Shown: one piece after another, positions 1 to 8,587 of the stretch
How positions within the stretch are numbered: the first letter of the stretch is position 1
Layout of the letters: the number at the start of each line of letters is the position of its first letter
Source: Acutalibacter muris
GTDB lineage: Bacteria > Bacillota > Clostridia > Oscillospirales > Acutalibacteraceae
Length of the DNA stretch: 64,000 bases
Assembly: GCF_002201475.1 (NCBI RefSeq)
Contig: NZ_CP021422.1
Location: 1,798,001 to 1,862,000 of the forward strand
Reading direction: 5' to 3'
Position numbers and translations under genes: made by a program
Notes under the pieces: model-generated
Seen by the model: only the letters and a program-made list of their open reading frames with translations
Told to the model about the DNA's origin: nothing
The model's database searches: none

Positions 1-1084
1 GCACAGAATTTACTCGCTCCATTAGCTCCGGGGAAAAATTATCTACACGAAGCGATGGCAAGGACAGACTCACCTTCTCTTTCTCCGTCCAGCGGTGCAG
101 ATAGTCCAGCAGGCCGTTAAGGTCGCTGTAATCGCTGGTGCTCAGTGAAGAAAGGGAAATCTCGTCATAGCCGGTAGACTCGCATAGAGCGCGACACTGA
201 CGGTCAATGGTCTCCATACTTTTCTCACGAAAGGGTCTGTAAAGGAACCCAGCCTGACAGAATCTGCACCCTCTTATACATCCTCGCAGGACCTCCACCG
301 AAATTCGGTCGTGTATAACTTCAACAAGCGGTACCGGGAAAGACTCCGGGAAGTAGGCTTTATCCATATCGTTTACCACGCGTTTACATACCGTGGCGGG
401 GGCCCCTTCTTTTGGGGTATACTTCTTAATTGTTCCGTCATAATTGTATTCCACATCATATAGCGAAGGAACATAAACCCCTTCAATTTGTGCGGCCCGA
501 CGAAGAAACTCCTGCTTGCTTGTGCCCTCTCTTTTGCACTGACGGTAAAGCTCCATAACCTCAAGGTCAACCTCCTCTCCGTCGCCCAGAAAGAAGATGT
601 CAAAAAAGTCCGCCAGCGGTTCCGGGTTACAGGCGCATGGACCGCCAGCCACAACGATATTAAACAGGTCCGGCCTGTCATCGCTGCGCAGGGGTAGGCC
701 ACCCAGCTTTAGCATATTGAGTATATTGGTGTAGCTCAACTCATATTGCAGGGTAAACCCTATAAAGTCAAAACCCTTTACAGGATCGCCACTCTCCAGG
801 GCATAGAGAGGGAGGTTCTTTTCTACCATCTGGTGTTCCATGTCTATCCATGGAGCAAACACCCGCTCACACCAGAAATATGGGACCTGGTTTATGGCCC
901 CATATAATATTTTTATTCCCAGGTGGGACATACCCACCTCATAGACATCAGGAAAGCAAAACGCAAACCTTACGTCTACCTCTTCCCTTTTTTTCACCAC
1001 TGAATGCGGTTCACCGCCCACATAACGACCGGGTTTTTGAACCTTTAAGAGAACTTTTTCTACTTCTTTTGGATACATTGCCAT
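1..1084 (-). CDS. B12-binding-type radical SAM protein (TIGR03960-like), partial
   Basis: The gene runs off the left edge, so only the first 361 residues are visible. Translation of the minus strand from ATG at 1084 (AAGGA six bases upstream) gives an open frame with the cluster motif RGCIRGCRFCQAGF, a CxxxCxxC radical SAM [4Fe-4S] site near residue 280, preceded by a region resembling the N-terminal part of the TIGR03960 family (KPGRYVGGEPHS, FCFPDVYEVGMSHLG). This family commonly lies downstream of a SpoIVFB-like M50 protease in Clostridia, as here, and is usually followed by a DUF2344 protein and RNase G, which would be outside the window. The substrate is not known. An ATG two codons later is an alternative start. 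Confidence 0.85.
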   Translation of the reverse strand, partial: MAMYPKEVEKVLLKVQKPGRYVGGEPHSVVKKREEVDVRFAFCFPDVYEVGMSHLGIKILYGAINQVPYFWCERVFAPWIDMEHQMVEKNLPLYALESGDPVKGFDFIGFTLQYELSYTNILNMLKLGGLPLRSDDRPDLFNIVVAGGPCACNPEPLADFFDIFFLGDGEEVDLEVMELYRQCKREGTSKQEFLRRAAQIEGVYVPSLYDVEYNYDGTIKKYTPKEGAPATVCKRVVNDMDKAYFPESFPVPLVEVIHDRISVEVLRGCIRGCRFCQAGFLYRPFREKSMETIDRQCRALCESTGYDEISLSSLSTSDYSDLNGLLDYLHRWTEKEKVSLSLPSLRVDNFSPELMERVNSV

Positions 1085-1138
1085 CCCTTTTCCTTGTTTT
1101 TTGACTATTATAACCTCTTTTACATTTTTTTGCAAGTA

Positions 1139-1741
1139 CTATGGCTGGGTATAATCCCATTTCATCACCAGATATAACATCAAATATATACTCAGAGCCA
1201 AAAGAGAGTAGTTATACCGTGTACGAAGCAATATGGAAAAACCCAATATGGCCAGTGGAACCAGCAATATAGTAGAAATCACACGGGAAATTTGCTCTGC
1301 CTTTTCATATGCATATTTGCCGCTAAGAAAATATCGCAAGGCAAGCCCACCATCCAAAGGCTCTATCGGCAAGCTATGGGTAAGGGCAAGGGCGAAGCTT
1401 GCTCCCCAAAAAGCGCTGCCGTCAAATCCCAGCACATAGGCTATTATAAATGAAAGCCAGTTTGCTCCGGGGCCTGCCAGAGATATCCATATATTTTGTC
1501 TGTCCGTTAAGTCATTTTGGCCGTTTCTCTCTATCCGGCAGCCGAGGGCAGACAGTACCACCTTTGCCGGCCATACCCCCATGGCGCCCATCACGGCAAG
1601 ATGGGCTGTTTCATGAATACACACCGCCGCAAAGCACGCAAGACCGCCCTTTGCCCCAGTAAAAATACAGCAAAAGGCGATCAGCGCGAAAAAGGTAAAC
1701 TCTGCCTGGATTCTGCACGGACCTATACTAAACGACAGCAT
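1139..1741 (-). CDS. M50 family intramembrane metalloprotease, SpoIVFB-like
   Basis: A 200-residue hydrophobic protein with the site-2 protease zinc motif HETAH (in CIHETAHLAVMG, about residue 43) and the second motif IEPLDGG near residue 130, matching the NPxDGG-type aspartate motif. At least four membrane segments are evident. SpoIVFB releases pro-sigma-K in the mother cell; this protein sits in an operon behind sipL and spoIVA, which fits that role, but family members also cleave other substrates. The ATG at 1741 overlaps the stop of the upstream gene (TGATG), implying translational coupling; a TTG one codon earlier is the alternative start. Confidence 0.85.
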   Translation of the reverse strand: MLSFSIGPCRIQAEFTFFALIAFCCIFTGAKGGLACFAAVCIHETAHLAVMGAMGVWPAKVVLSALGCRIERNGQNDLTDRQNIWISLAGPGANWLSFIIAYVLGFDGSAFWGASFALALTHSLPIEPLDGGLALRYFLSGKYAYEKAEQISRVISTILLVPLAILGFSILLRTRYNYSLLALSIYLMLYLVMKWDYTQP

Positions 1742-2082
1742 CAAAGCATCTGCGGTGGGGCGCTGTCAGCCGGTGGCGGCGTGGCAGTGGGTTCAGAAGA
1801 CTCGACTGGCTCCGGCGAAGCCCGGTTGAATGTGGGAAGTTCGATTTCGTTTGTCATTTCATGCCGGTACCAATGGGTTATCTCCTGGTATTTCCCGTCA
1901 TCAGATACCTTGAAAAATATCAGCGCCAACACAATAAGAGCGCAAATAACCGCTTGCACCAGTAAAATTCCGCCCCAACTGCCTGCCTCCCTCCGGCTTT
2001 CCTCCCACATCGCGTCCTCTTGGAAGTCTTCCGCTTCTTCTCCCAAGCTTTCAATCTCGCGAAGCTTCTCCTGCTCCTGCAT
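1741..2082 (-). CDS. Single-pass membrane protein, possible SpoIVFA-like partner
   Basis: 113 residues: an acidic, Gln/Glu-rich N-terminus, one membrane segment (GGILLVQAVICALIVLALIFF), then a short Pro/Ser-rich external tail. It overlaps spoIVA upstream (TAATG) and the M50 protease downstream (TGATG), so the three are probably translated together. Position before an M50 protease is where SpoIVFA sits, and the residues around the membrane segment recall its N-terminal part, but the M23/LytM domain of classical SpoIVFA is absent. The SpoIVFA relation is inference. Start at 2082 is chosen for the overlap; an ATG at 2097 is also in frame. No clear ribosome binding site is seen for either. Confidence 0.6.
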   Translation of the reverse strand: MQEQEKLREIESLGEEAEDFQEDAMWEESRREAGSWGGILLVQAVICALIVLALIFFKVSDDGKYQEITHWYRHEMTNEIELPTFNRASPEPVESSEPTATPPPADSAPPQML

Positions 2083-3557
2083 TATAGTATTATGCATATC
2101 AGGCCGCTGCAGCCATCGTTTATGATGCGTTCAATAGTCTCGCGTACCTTTTCCCTGGCGTCGGAGGGCATACGGTACAGCTTATTATGCATACCTTCGT
2201 TTACAAGGGAGTGCAAGGACTTGCCAAAGATATTGGATTCCCATATTTTTACCGGGTTCTCCTCGAACTCCTTTAAAAGGTACATTACCAACTCCTCGGA
2301 CTGCTGCTCAGAGCCGACGATGGGAGTGATTTCCGTATTTATCTGGGTTCTCAGCATATGGATAGACGGTGCGGTGGCTTTCAGACGGATACCGTATTTG
2401 CCGTTTTGCTTGAGAATCTGGGGCTCCTCCAGAGTCAGCTCTTCTACCTCTGGCATGACGATGCCATAGCCGGTCTCAAGCACATCGTCATAGGCCTGGC
2501 GAAGCTTTTGAAAGGTCTTTTTGATTTCTGTCATCTCGATTAGTTGTGCCAACAGCTCAGATTCATCCTTGATCTCCAGCTCGGTCTTTTCACTGAGTAT
2601 CTTGTAAAACAGGGATTGGTCAAAGATAAGCTCCGCGCTGGCACAGCCGCTTCCCAGGTCTATCCTCCGTACATTGACTCCCTGGATTGAATCACAGGTT
2701 CCAACACTCTCCATCATACCTCGCACTTCCCGCATCCGGGTAATGCCGCAGCAGTTTTTGATGGTTCCGAAAACAGATGAATACAGCCAGTGCTCAGAAC
2801 CCAAAGAGGCTACCCATCCGGGCACGGAAAGCTCCACTTCACGTACAGGGAACTGGTATAATAGATTAGCGATTATCTCCTTTATACCTTGTTCAGTGAT
2901 ATCGATACAGTTGACCGGCAATACCGGCACAGAATATTTACCGGAAAGGCGGGCGGCCAAAGCGCGGCTGTTAGGGTCGCCCGGGTCAACACAGTTGAGC
3001 AGCATGACAAAGGGCCTGTTGGTCTGGTTCAGCTCGTCTATAACCCGTTCCTCCGCCTCCTCATATTCCTCCCTGGGGATATCGCTTATACTGCCGTCTG
3101 TGGTTATCACGAGCCCAATGGTAGAGTGCTCCGTTATGACCTTCTTGGTGCCGATCTCCGCCGCCATATTGAAGGGGATGGGCTCATCAAACCATGGCGT
3201 GCGCACCATACGCGGCTGGTCCTCCTCTATGTAGCCGATAGCGCTGGGGACAATATAGCCTACACAGTCAATCATACGCACATTAAACATGGCGTCATCG
3301 TCTATCTGCACCGAGACCGCCTGTTCAGGGATAAACTTTGGCTCGGTAGTCATGATGGTGCGGCCGGCAGAGGACTGAGGCAGCTCATCCACCGCCCGTT
3401 CCCGCTGAAGTCCGTCAGGGATATTGGGAATTACTACCGTGTCCATAAATTTCTTGATAAAGGTGGATTTGCCTGTGCGCACAGGGCCCACAACGCCGAT
3501 GTAAATTTCGCCGTTTGTGCGGTCCTGGATATCCTTATATACGTTGAAATCTTCCAT
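2082..3557 (-). CDS. spoIVA: Stage IV sporulation protein A, coat morphogenetic ATPase
   Basis: 491 residues, the usual length for SpoIVA. The Walker A motif GPVRTGKST lies at residues 24-32, followed by the conserved SpoIVA GTPase-like core and the typical C-terminus ending in a hydrophobic tail (SGLICIIL). SpoIVA polymerises on the outer forespore membrane in the mother cell and forms the base on which the coat is built; cortex formation also depends on it. It lies 15 bases downstream of the sipL stop, so sipL and spoIVA, whose products bind each other in Clostridioides difficile, appear to be one transcript here. A sigma-E-like promoter is seen upstream of sipL. Very secure assignment. Confidence 0.97.
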   Translation of the reverse strand: MEDFNVYKDIQDRTNGEIYIGVVGPVRTGKSTFIKKFMDTVVIPNIPDGLQRERAVDELPQSSAGRTIMTTEPKFIPEQAVSVQIDDDAMFNVRMIDCVGYIVPSAIGYIEEDQPRMVRTPWFDEPIPFNMAAEIGTKKVITEHSTIGLVITTDGSISDIPREEYEEAEERVIDELNQTNRPFVMLLNCVDPGDPNSRALAARLSGKYSVPVLPVNCIDITEQGIKEIIANLLYQFPVREVELSVPGWVASLGSEHWLYSSVFGTIKNCCGITRMREVRGMMESVGTCDSIQGVNVRRIDLGSGCASAELIFDQSLFYKILSEKTELEIKDESELLAQLIEMTEIKKTFQKLRQAYDDVLETGYGIVMPEVEELTLEEPQILKQNGKYGIRLKATAPSIHMLRTQINTEITPIVGSEQQSEELVMYLLKEFEENPVKIWESNIFGKSLHSLVNEGMHNKLYRMPSDAREKVRETIERIINDGCSGLICIIL

Positions 3558-3572
3558 ATCTATGGTCTCCTC

Positions 3573-5105
3573 TTATCTGTTGCAGATTATGATGGGGCGG
3601 GACTCTGGCACTGTGTCCTCAAACAGCTCGTTCTGTGCCCTGACATCGCTGAGCAAGGCCCGATGGTTTTTGGCAATGTCCCAAAGCTTCTCTCCGCTGG
3701 CAGCATAGTAGATAAGAAACCTTGGCCGTATATCAAAGCCCGGGGCGCCCTCATCAACTGTTGCCGAAGTCAGGTATTTTACGTTGTCCAGGCTTAACAG
3801 CACCGAGCTAACGGTGGTTTCGACAGAGACCTCTACAGTGCTCTTGTCGGCAATGCGATACTCCCATAAGCCTGTGTGCCAGGTAGTGTCAGCCCTTTTT
3901 GCAAGCTGGTTATCAAGGTCGGTGGTGAAGCTTTGATCAAACTGCTTCTCGATATATAGGATGCGTCCCTGGGCGTTCACATACAGCATACATATATTGT
4001 ATTTCACCCGATAATTGAGTTTCCCCTTCTCACAAACCGTTTGAACCGTGTCATGCTCGCACCAAATATCCAGTACCTTCTGTATCTCGTCATCAGTGAC
4101 AGTAAGGCTGCATTTCTTTTTAAGTACCTCCGAGGATGTCCCATGTATCTTTGTAAAGGCGTTCTGGGCGTAACGCAGCTCCAGCGGAGCCTTAACGGAA
4201 TAGGCGTCGTTAATAATACCTACTTCGCAGGGCTTATACAGGAAAGCCATAAGGAATACCTTTATCATTACGCTTATGCTGGTATACTCCCCTACATCAT
4301 CTTCTCTGGGTTGTATGCCGCTCTCTCCGGCGATGATTCGCAGGTCGCAGATACACTCCTCGTCGGCCCCGGCACATTCGATTATCTGACTGAAATCCAC
4401 AGAAGCGGAAAGCTTCTCTGTACCGCTGTCAACGGCCGAGGTATATAAAAGGGAAATATCCGCGCTTCCGTTTACCGTCAGCCGCTCGTCAGAAAGTCTG
4501 TTTTCAATGATGCGGCAGGATACTTCCCGGTGCAGAATAGTCTCTATAGGAGGCTTGCCGTTTTTTACCGGCAGAGTGTCCTCAAGGGTGAATTGATGGC
4601 ATACCGCGTTAACTGCCTGATGTGCGGAAAAGGTCTCCCCGCGCTTTTCAATGGTTTCGTCGTCCAGACTGCAGGTGATAAGTTCCTTTTTTTGCACCAC
4701 CGCCAGCACGTTCAGAGTGACCGCAGCGTGCAGGTCTATCCTCCGCGCGCTGACCGCCCGGCAAGTAAGATGGGCCATAGAGGCCTCTACACAGGCAACA
4801 GCCTTCTCCTCTGCAGCCTTTAGTTTTATGCTGGCGGTGAAATCCTTGGTGAACTCACAGCAGCGGACAGAGTCCCCTTTGCCATCCAGGTATAGCACAC
4901 GGATATCGCACACTCCGTCGCAGGTCAGAGTGTCCCCCGCGATCATGTACGACGAAACCTCGGGAACGGCCCGGCACTTCAATATCTTCTGGATATCAGT
5001 GCAGTAGTCTGGCAGGTTGTATTCGGTGTCCAGCGGCGTTTCGTAACGGCCGTCAAATATGGGGTCGAAATATTCATAGGGCGCGGTCTTGATATGGGCC
5101 TGCAT
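3573..5105 (-). CDS. sipL: SpoIVA-interacting protein SipL (SPOCS/DUF3794 repeats plus LysM)
   Basis: 510 residues. Repeated SPOCS (DUF3794) segments are visible, for example around residues 30-120 (VSSYMIAGDTLTCDGVCDIRVLYLD), 170-260 and 310-420, and a C-terminal LysM-like domain from about 455 (YYAASGEKLWDIAKNHRALL). This architecture is that of SipL, which binds SpoIVA through its LysM domain during clostridial coat assembly. Direct adjacency to spoIVA supports the call strongly. AAAGGAG lies ten bases before the ATG. The gene probably heads an operon that continues through spoIVA into the M50 protease and radical SAM genes. Confidence 0.92.
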   Translation of the reverse strand: MQAHIKTAPYEYFDPIFDGRYETPLDTEYNLPDYCTDIQKILKCRAVPEVSSYMIAGDTLTCDGVCDIRVLYLDGKGDSVRCCEFTKDFTASIKLKAAEEKAVACVEASMAHLTCRAVSARRIDLHAAVTLNVLAVVQKKELITCSLDDETIEKRGETFSAHQAVNAVCHQFTLEDTLPVKNGKPPIETILHREVSCRIIENRLSDERLTVNGSADISLLYTSAVDSGTEKLSASVDFSQIIECAGADEECICDLRIIAGESGIQPREDDVGEYTSISVMIKVFLMAFLYKPCEVGIINDAYSVKAPLELRYAQNAFTKIHGTSSEVLKKKCSLTVTDDEIQKVLDIWCEHDTVQTVCEKGKLNYRVKYNICMLYVNAQGRILYIEKQFDQSFTTDLDNQLAKRADTTWHTGLWEYRIADKSTVEVSVETTVSSVLLSLDNVKYLTSATVDEGAPGFDIRPRFLIYYAASGEKLWDIAKNHRALLSDVRAQNELFEDTVPESRPIIICNR

Positions 5106-5137
5106 ACAGCATCCTCTCCTTTAACTTTCTTACCAAA

Positions 5138-5165
5138 TATGTATGCGGCCGGCTGTGAAATATGC
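5138..5165 (-). promoter_or_regulatory. Sigma-E-like promoter of the sipL-spoIVA operon
   Basis: Read on the minus strand: GCATATT (5165-5159), 13 bases, CATACATA (5145-5138). These resemble the sigma-E elements GnATATT and CATACAnT with the expected short spacer; only the last -10 base departs from consensus. It lies 33 bases before the sipL ATG. Sigma E drives mother-cell transcription of spoIVA in Bacillus, so the position is sensible. By-eye call. Confidence 0.65.
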
Positions 5166-5183
5166 GGACTTCCCATTAAAATA

Positions 5184-5205
5184 GCCCCCTGGTAAACCAG
5201 GGGGC
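5184..5205 (-). terminator. Terminator after the solute-binding protein gene
   Basis: Perfect 9-bp stem GCCCCCTGG/CCAGGGGGC with a TAAA loop, followed on the minus strand by an A/T-rich tract. It stands between the stop of the solute-binding protein gene (5222) and the sipL promoter, insulating the sporulation operon. Confidence 0.8.
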
Positions 5206-5221
5206 GTAAAAATTCAAAATG

Positions 5222-6649
5222 TCAGCTTTCAGCAAGTTCCATACTCATTCTCATATAAGCGTCATGGATAACATCCTCCCGGGATTTTGTGGACGGCTCA
5301 AGTAAATCAAAGTAGAGCTTCTGAAATTCACGATCCAAAGGCGTGGCAAAATCAGCAAAGCTTATATTGTCCCTAACAGCACAGAACTGCTCATAGAGGT
5401 TATCAGGCATTTTTCCTTTCGGCTTTCCGTTATCATCTTCGAACCCAGTGGAAACAGCCTTTCCACTTGTCATAAGCCCCTCCAGAGTAGGCACGGCTTG
5501 ATTTGTGGTCATGAACGTATACAGGATAGACCTCTGACATTCCTCCCCCAGCAGATAGTCCACGACCCAAAAAGCCTCGTCCGGGTGTTTTGTGTTTGCG
5601 TTTATCCCCGCAAAGCTTGTAACGGTTGCCATATATCCGCCATTACGAGAATAAAGCGGAACCAATGTAATGGGGTCATCTTTGTTGAAGCTTTCGTCAT
5701 AAATACTCAAATCATATTCATGCATGACCTTCAAATCAAACCCGATGTAGGGAACACCGCTTTCCTCATTATATTTCTTACGATTATCAAGCTTCACACC
5801 ATAGTATCGGAGCATCTCCTCCTCCGATACGGCCAGCTTGTCGTGCTCGTAGTCGGCAAATGGCGCCAGCCCATTCCCTATGAGTTCTACTTCCGCGATT
5901 GCCGCGAGGGGCATATGCGGCCCATCGGAGAGCATATCCTCCCATTTCATATCCCTCGACGGCGTATGCTCAACATCGGACTCCCGAAAGGCTGTGGTTG
6001 CGACTGTGTACGTCATTGGCAGCAAAAACTGTCCTTTCTCCGTTTTCCCCGCGTCCATCACCACCGGAGTCAGCTTCTCCCACTCCATGAACTGGGCCTT
6101 TTTGATGTAATCCTCCAGCGCAAGGAACATATTTCTTTTCATGGCCTGCTGGGGAAATTTGAACAGCGGCTCGGACTCTATCCATTCGCCAAAGCTTATT
6201 TTGCCGTTTGTTTCCTTTTCGTGAAATCCTGTGCCGCCCCTGCACACAAAGACATCCGGGCCGCCGCCGGACATCATTTCCGTGCGCAGGCTGGTCAAAT
6301 ATACGTCCCGCTCGTTCTCCCTAATAGGGGCTATCTCAATCTCAACAGAGGACGGCCCACCCATGTCCTCTATCTTGGCCTGAAGGCTGATACCCTCCCA
6401 TTTTCCGCGGACATATTCCTTGTCATAGTTCTCAAGCTCGTCCTGGAGCCTTACATATACATCGCTTCCATATTCTAAATCAATAAGAACACGCAGCGGG
6501 GAGGTATCTTCCTCATTGGCGGCACTTTCTTCGGAGACATAAGATGAAACGCCCTCCGATTCAAGATTTTTATTTTTTTTACAACCTGTCATTGGAACCA
6601 ATAAAGTTAATAAGCAAAAGACAGCAAATAACACATAAATTCTTTTCAT
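5222..6649 (-). CDS. Extracellular solute-binding lipoprotein (ABC type, family 1-like)
   Basis: 475 residues. The N-terminus has a lipoprotein signal: basic residues, a hydrophobic core and a lipobox (VPMTGC) followed by a Glu/Ser-rich linker. Features such as GGGPDVFVCRGG, the TTNQAVPTLEGL region and the late segment HPDEAFWVVDYLLG are typical of carbohydrate-type solute-binding proteins. GGAG precedes the ATG at 6649; the TTG two codons earlier is less likely. No permease or ATPase gene is adjacent on either side and terminator-like hairpins flank it, so it is an orphan that must work with a transporter elsewhere, or serve in sensing. The ligand cannot be told from the sequence. Confidence 0.85.
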   Translation of the reverse strand: MKRIYVLFAVFCLLTLLVPMTGCKKNKNLESEGVSSYVSEESAANEEDTSPLRVLIDLEYGSDVYVRLQDELENYDKEYVRGKWEGISLQAKIEDMGGPSSVEIEIAPIRENERDVYLTSLRTEMMSGGGPDVFVCRGGTGFHEKETNGKISFGEWIESEPLFKFPQQAMKRNMFLALEDYIKKAQFMEWEKLTPVVMDAGKTEKGQFLLPMTYTVATTAFRESDVEHTPSRDMKWEDMLSDGPHMPLAAIAEVELIGNGLAPFADYEHDKLAVSEEEMLRYYGVKLDNRKKYNEESGVPYIGFDLKVMHEYDLSIYDESFNKDDPITLVPLYSRNGGYMATVTSFAGINANTKHPDEAFWVVDYLLGEECQRSILYTFMTTNQAVPTLEGLMTSGKAVSTGFEDDNGKPKGKMPDNLYEQFCAVRDNISFADFATPLDREFQKLYFDLLEPSTKSREDVIHDAYMRMSMELAES

Positions 6650-6690
6650 AAACAATTCTCCATATTATTTTATCACGCTTGAAATAAACG

Positions 6691-6750
6691 ATAACAATAG
6701 ACTTAGTTTCCCAAGTCTATTGTTATGCAATCCGCTACTTATTAGCGGAT
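6691..6750 (-). terminator. Two consecutive hairpins between the secreted protein and lipoprotein genes
   Basis: A 14-bp perfect inverted repeat (6691-6704/6713-6726, loop 8) and next to it an 8-bp one (6730-6737/6743-6750, loop 5). Read on the minus strand they follow the stop of the small secreted protein gene at 6766. The larger stem is AT-rich with no strong T-run, so partial termination or a regulatory role before the lipoprotein gene is equally possible. Confidence 0.45.
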
Positions 6751-6765
6751 AAATACAGGAAAGAA

Positions 6766-7092
6766 TTACGATTTCATGATAGAGCAGTTATCCGTTACTG
6801 TCACTCTTTTTGTTTCTGTCCATGCTCCGCAGCTGTGGCACTGCCATCCTGTGACCCGCCATGATTTAAAGTGCGCATGCAACTCGCTCGTCTTACCACA
6901 GCCTGTATAGACGGTTCCATTTTCGTTCCAGGAGCCATAAGTAGGATTGGAAACCGCAGCACCACAATTGAAGCATTTGGTTACCACGCCATAGGGTTCG
7001 ATGCCCTCGTCCCCCTCGGCATAAGCCGAGATTGAAATCACGCTGAAAGCGAGCATAAGGGCCATGAGTAGGGAAATTACTTTCTTTGTCAT
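6766..7092 (-). CDS. Small secreted Cys-rich protein, unknown function
   Basis: 108 residues. A clear signal peptide (MTKKVISLLMALMLAFSV, probable cleavage after SAYA) is followed by a mature part of about 85 residues with two CxxC pairs, CFNCGAA and CHSCGAW, plus further Cys and His, suggesting a small zinc ribbon or disulfide-bonded module. I do not recognise the family. AAAGGA lies ten bases before the ATG. The gene has its own strong promoter at 7291-7319 and a leader of nearly 200 bases, and ends before paired hairpins, so it is probably monocistronic. Confidence 0.7.
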   Translation of the reverse strand: MTKKVISLLMALMLAFSVISISAYAEGDEGIEPYGVVTKCFNCGAAVSNPTYGSWNENGTVYTGCGKTSELHAHFKSWRVTGWQCHSCGAWTETKRVTVTDNCSIMKS

Positions 7093-7284
7093 TTTTATTA
7101 CATCCTTTCAATGTTGCATTGCGCAAGCTTGTAGCTTGCCTTGTGTTTATATCCGACACATAGAAACGCGCCGGAGCGGACAATATGTACTCCACAGTGG
7201 CCACTGGTTGTACTGTGGCAAAAAACACCAGATTTGTATCTGTTGTAAAAAAACAGGTAATAAAATCGGCCGTTCTTTGTTGTT
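7093..7284 (-). other. Long structured 5' leader of the small secreted protein gene
   Basis: About 190 bases lie between the -10 element and the ATG. Two hairpins are plain: a 7-bp perfect stem with a 3-base loop (7123-7129/7133-7139) just upstream of the ribosome binding site, and a 7-bp stem (7192-7198/7212-7218). No known riboswitch core was recognised. Short reading frames here have no support as genes. Confidence 0.45.
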
Positions 7285-7290
7285 ATTGTA

Positions 7291-7319
7291 AGTATATCAT
7301 ATAGCGCAAGGGAAGTCAA
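7291..7319 (-). promoter_or_regulatory. Sigma-A promoter of the small secreted protein gene
   Basis: Minus strand TTGACT (7319-7314), 17-base spacer, TATACT (7296-7291). Both boxes are one base from consensus with ideal spacing. Confidence 0.8.
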
Positions 7320-7413
7320 GAATATTTTATCAAAAATATGGTTTTTTTATAAAAACAACAGCCATGTACTTATATGTATTGCATTTTTCCTAAAATAAAT
7401 TATCTTGGAAAAC

Positions 7414-7461
7414 AAAACTGTCCCCGCCAAAGCTTTCGGGCGCTTCGGCGGGGACAGTTTT
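7414..7461 (-). terminator. Strong terminator of the 20-kb surface operon
   Basis: A 15-bp perfect inverted repeat (7414-7428/7447-7461), GC-rich core with A/T ends, so the minus-strand transcript ends GGCGGGGACAGTTTTGTTTT. It lies 22 bases after the pilT-like stop and is the only strong terminator seen for the gene run from 27720. Confidence 0.88.
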
Positions 7462-7482
7462 ATATGATTGAGAGGGATTGCG

Positions 7483-8541
7483 CTAGACTCCCAGACGCTT
7501 TGCCATAACTTCATAATTCATACAGTATACCATGGCTGTTTCTCTGGTAATCCGTCCCTGCTGGTAGAGCTTCAAAAGGCTGCCGTCCATAGTGCACATA
7601 CCCTCGCTGGCGCCAGACATCATCACTGAATCCAGCTGGTGAAGCTTATCCTCTCGTATCATATTCTGAATCGCGTTATTTGTCTTCATAATTTCAAACA
7701 CCGGGATAAGCCTGCCCTCTATGTCAGGTATTAGCTGCTGGCATACCACTCCCTTGAGAAGCTGTGCCAGCTGTATTTTTACCTGTTGCTGCTGGCCGGC
7801 CGGAAACACGTCGATTATCCTGGTGATAGTGTTGGCCGCGCTGCTGGTATGAAGGGTGCTGAACAGCAGCAGCCCGGTTTCTGTGGCCGTTATAGCCGCG
7901 GATATAGTGTCATAGTCCCGCATCTCTCCCAGCAGTATAACGTCCGGGCTTTCCCGCAGTGCGGAGCGCAGCGCCGCAGGGTAACTGATCGCGTCGATGG
8001 ATATTTCCCGCTGGGTAACGATAGACCGCTCATGACGGTAGACATACTCTATAGGATCCTCCATCGTGATAATATGGCAGTCCCTGCTCTGATTTATCCG
8101 CTGTATCATACAGGCAAGCGTAGTGGATTTCCCTGTGCCCACAGCCCCTGTGACCAGCACCAAACCCTTCTGATTTTCCGTAAGGGACAGCACCTCCTCA
8201 GGTATGCCCAGCAAGGCGGGGTCAGGCAGGCCGAATTGTATAAGCCTTATCACCGCCGCCATAGAGCCGCGCTGTCTGAATACGTTTACCCTAAACCGAC
8301 CCATGCCGCGCACAGCAAAGGAGAAATCGTCATCTTTTCCCTGGGCGATTCTCGTCTGGTCGCGCCCAATGAAACGGTAAATCTGGTCTATCAGCGCCTG
8401 GGTATGCTCCGGCATAAGTATGCCCTCCGTCAGCCTTTGCTGGTGCCCCTTGCACTTTAGTGTTACCGGCAGTCCGGCCACTAGGAAAACATCCGAGGCA
8501 TTCCACTCTGCCGCCTGGCGCAAAACATTCTGGATATCCAT
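7483..8541 (-). CDS. pilT: PilT-like type IV pilus ATPase
   Basis: 352 residues, normal PilT length. Walker A VTGAVGTGKSTT (about residues 131-142), Asp box and Walker B DVILLGEMRD, and the His box STLHT are present, with a PilT-type C-terminus. PilT powers pilus retraction, although related ATPases can also drive simple pseudopilus systems. It is the last gene of the surface operon and follows several pilin-like genes and pilC. No PilB/GspE assembly ATPase is in the window. Start: ATG at 8541 with AAGGA 12 bases upstream; an in-frame GTG at 8562 lacks a binding site. Confidence 0.88.
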   Translation of the reverse strand: MDIQNVLRQAAEWNASDVFLVAGLPVTLKCKGHQQRLTEGILMPEHTQALIDQIYRFIGRDQTRIAQGKDDDFSFAVRGMGRFRVNVFRQRGSMAAVIRLIQFGLPDPALLGIPEEVLSLTENQKGLVLVTGAVGTGKSTTLACMIQRINQSRDCHIITMEDPIEYVYRHERSIVTQREISIDAISYPAALRSALRESPDVILLGEMRDYDTISAAITATETGLLLFSTLHTSSAANTITRIIDVFPAGQQQQVKIQLAQLLKGVVCQQLIPDIEGRLIPVFEIMKTNNAIQNMIREDKLHQLDSVMMSGASEGMCTMDGSLLKLYQQGRITRETAMVYCMNYEVMAKRLGV

Positions 8542-8587
8542 CTTGATGACCTGTCCTTTCACATATAGAGTAAAACTATCCGCAAGC

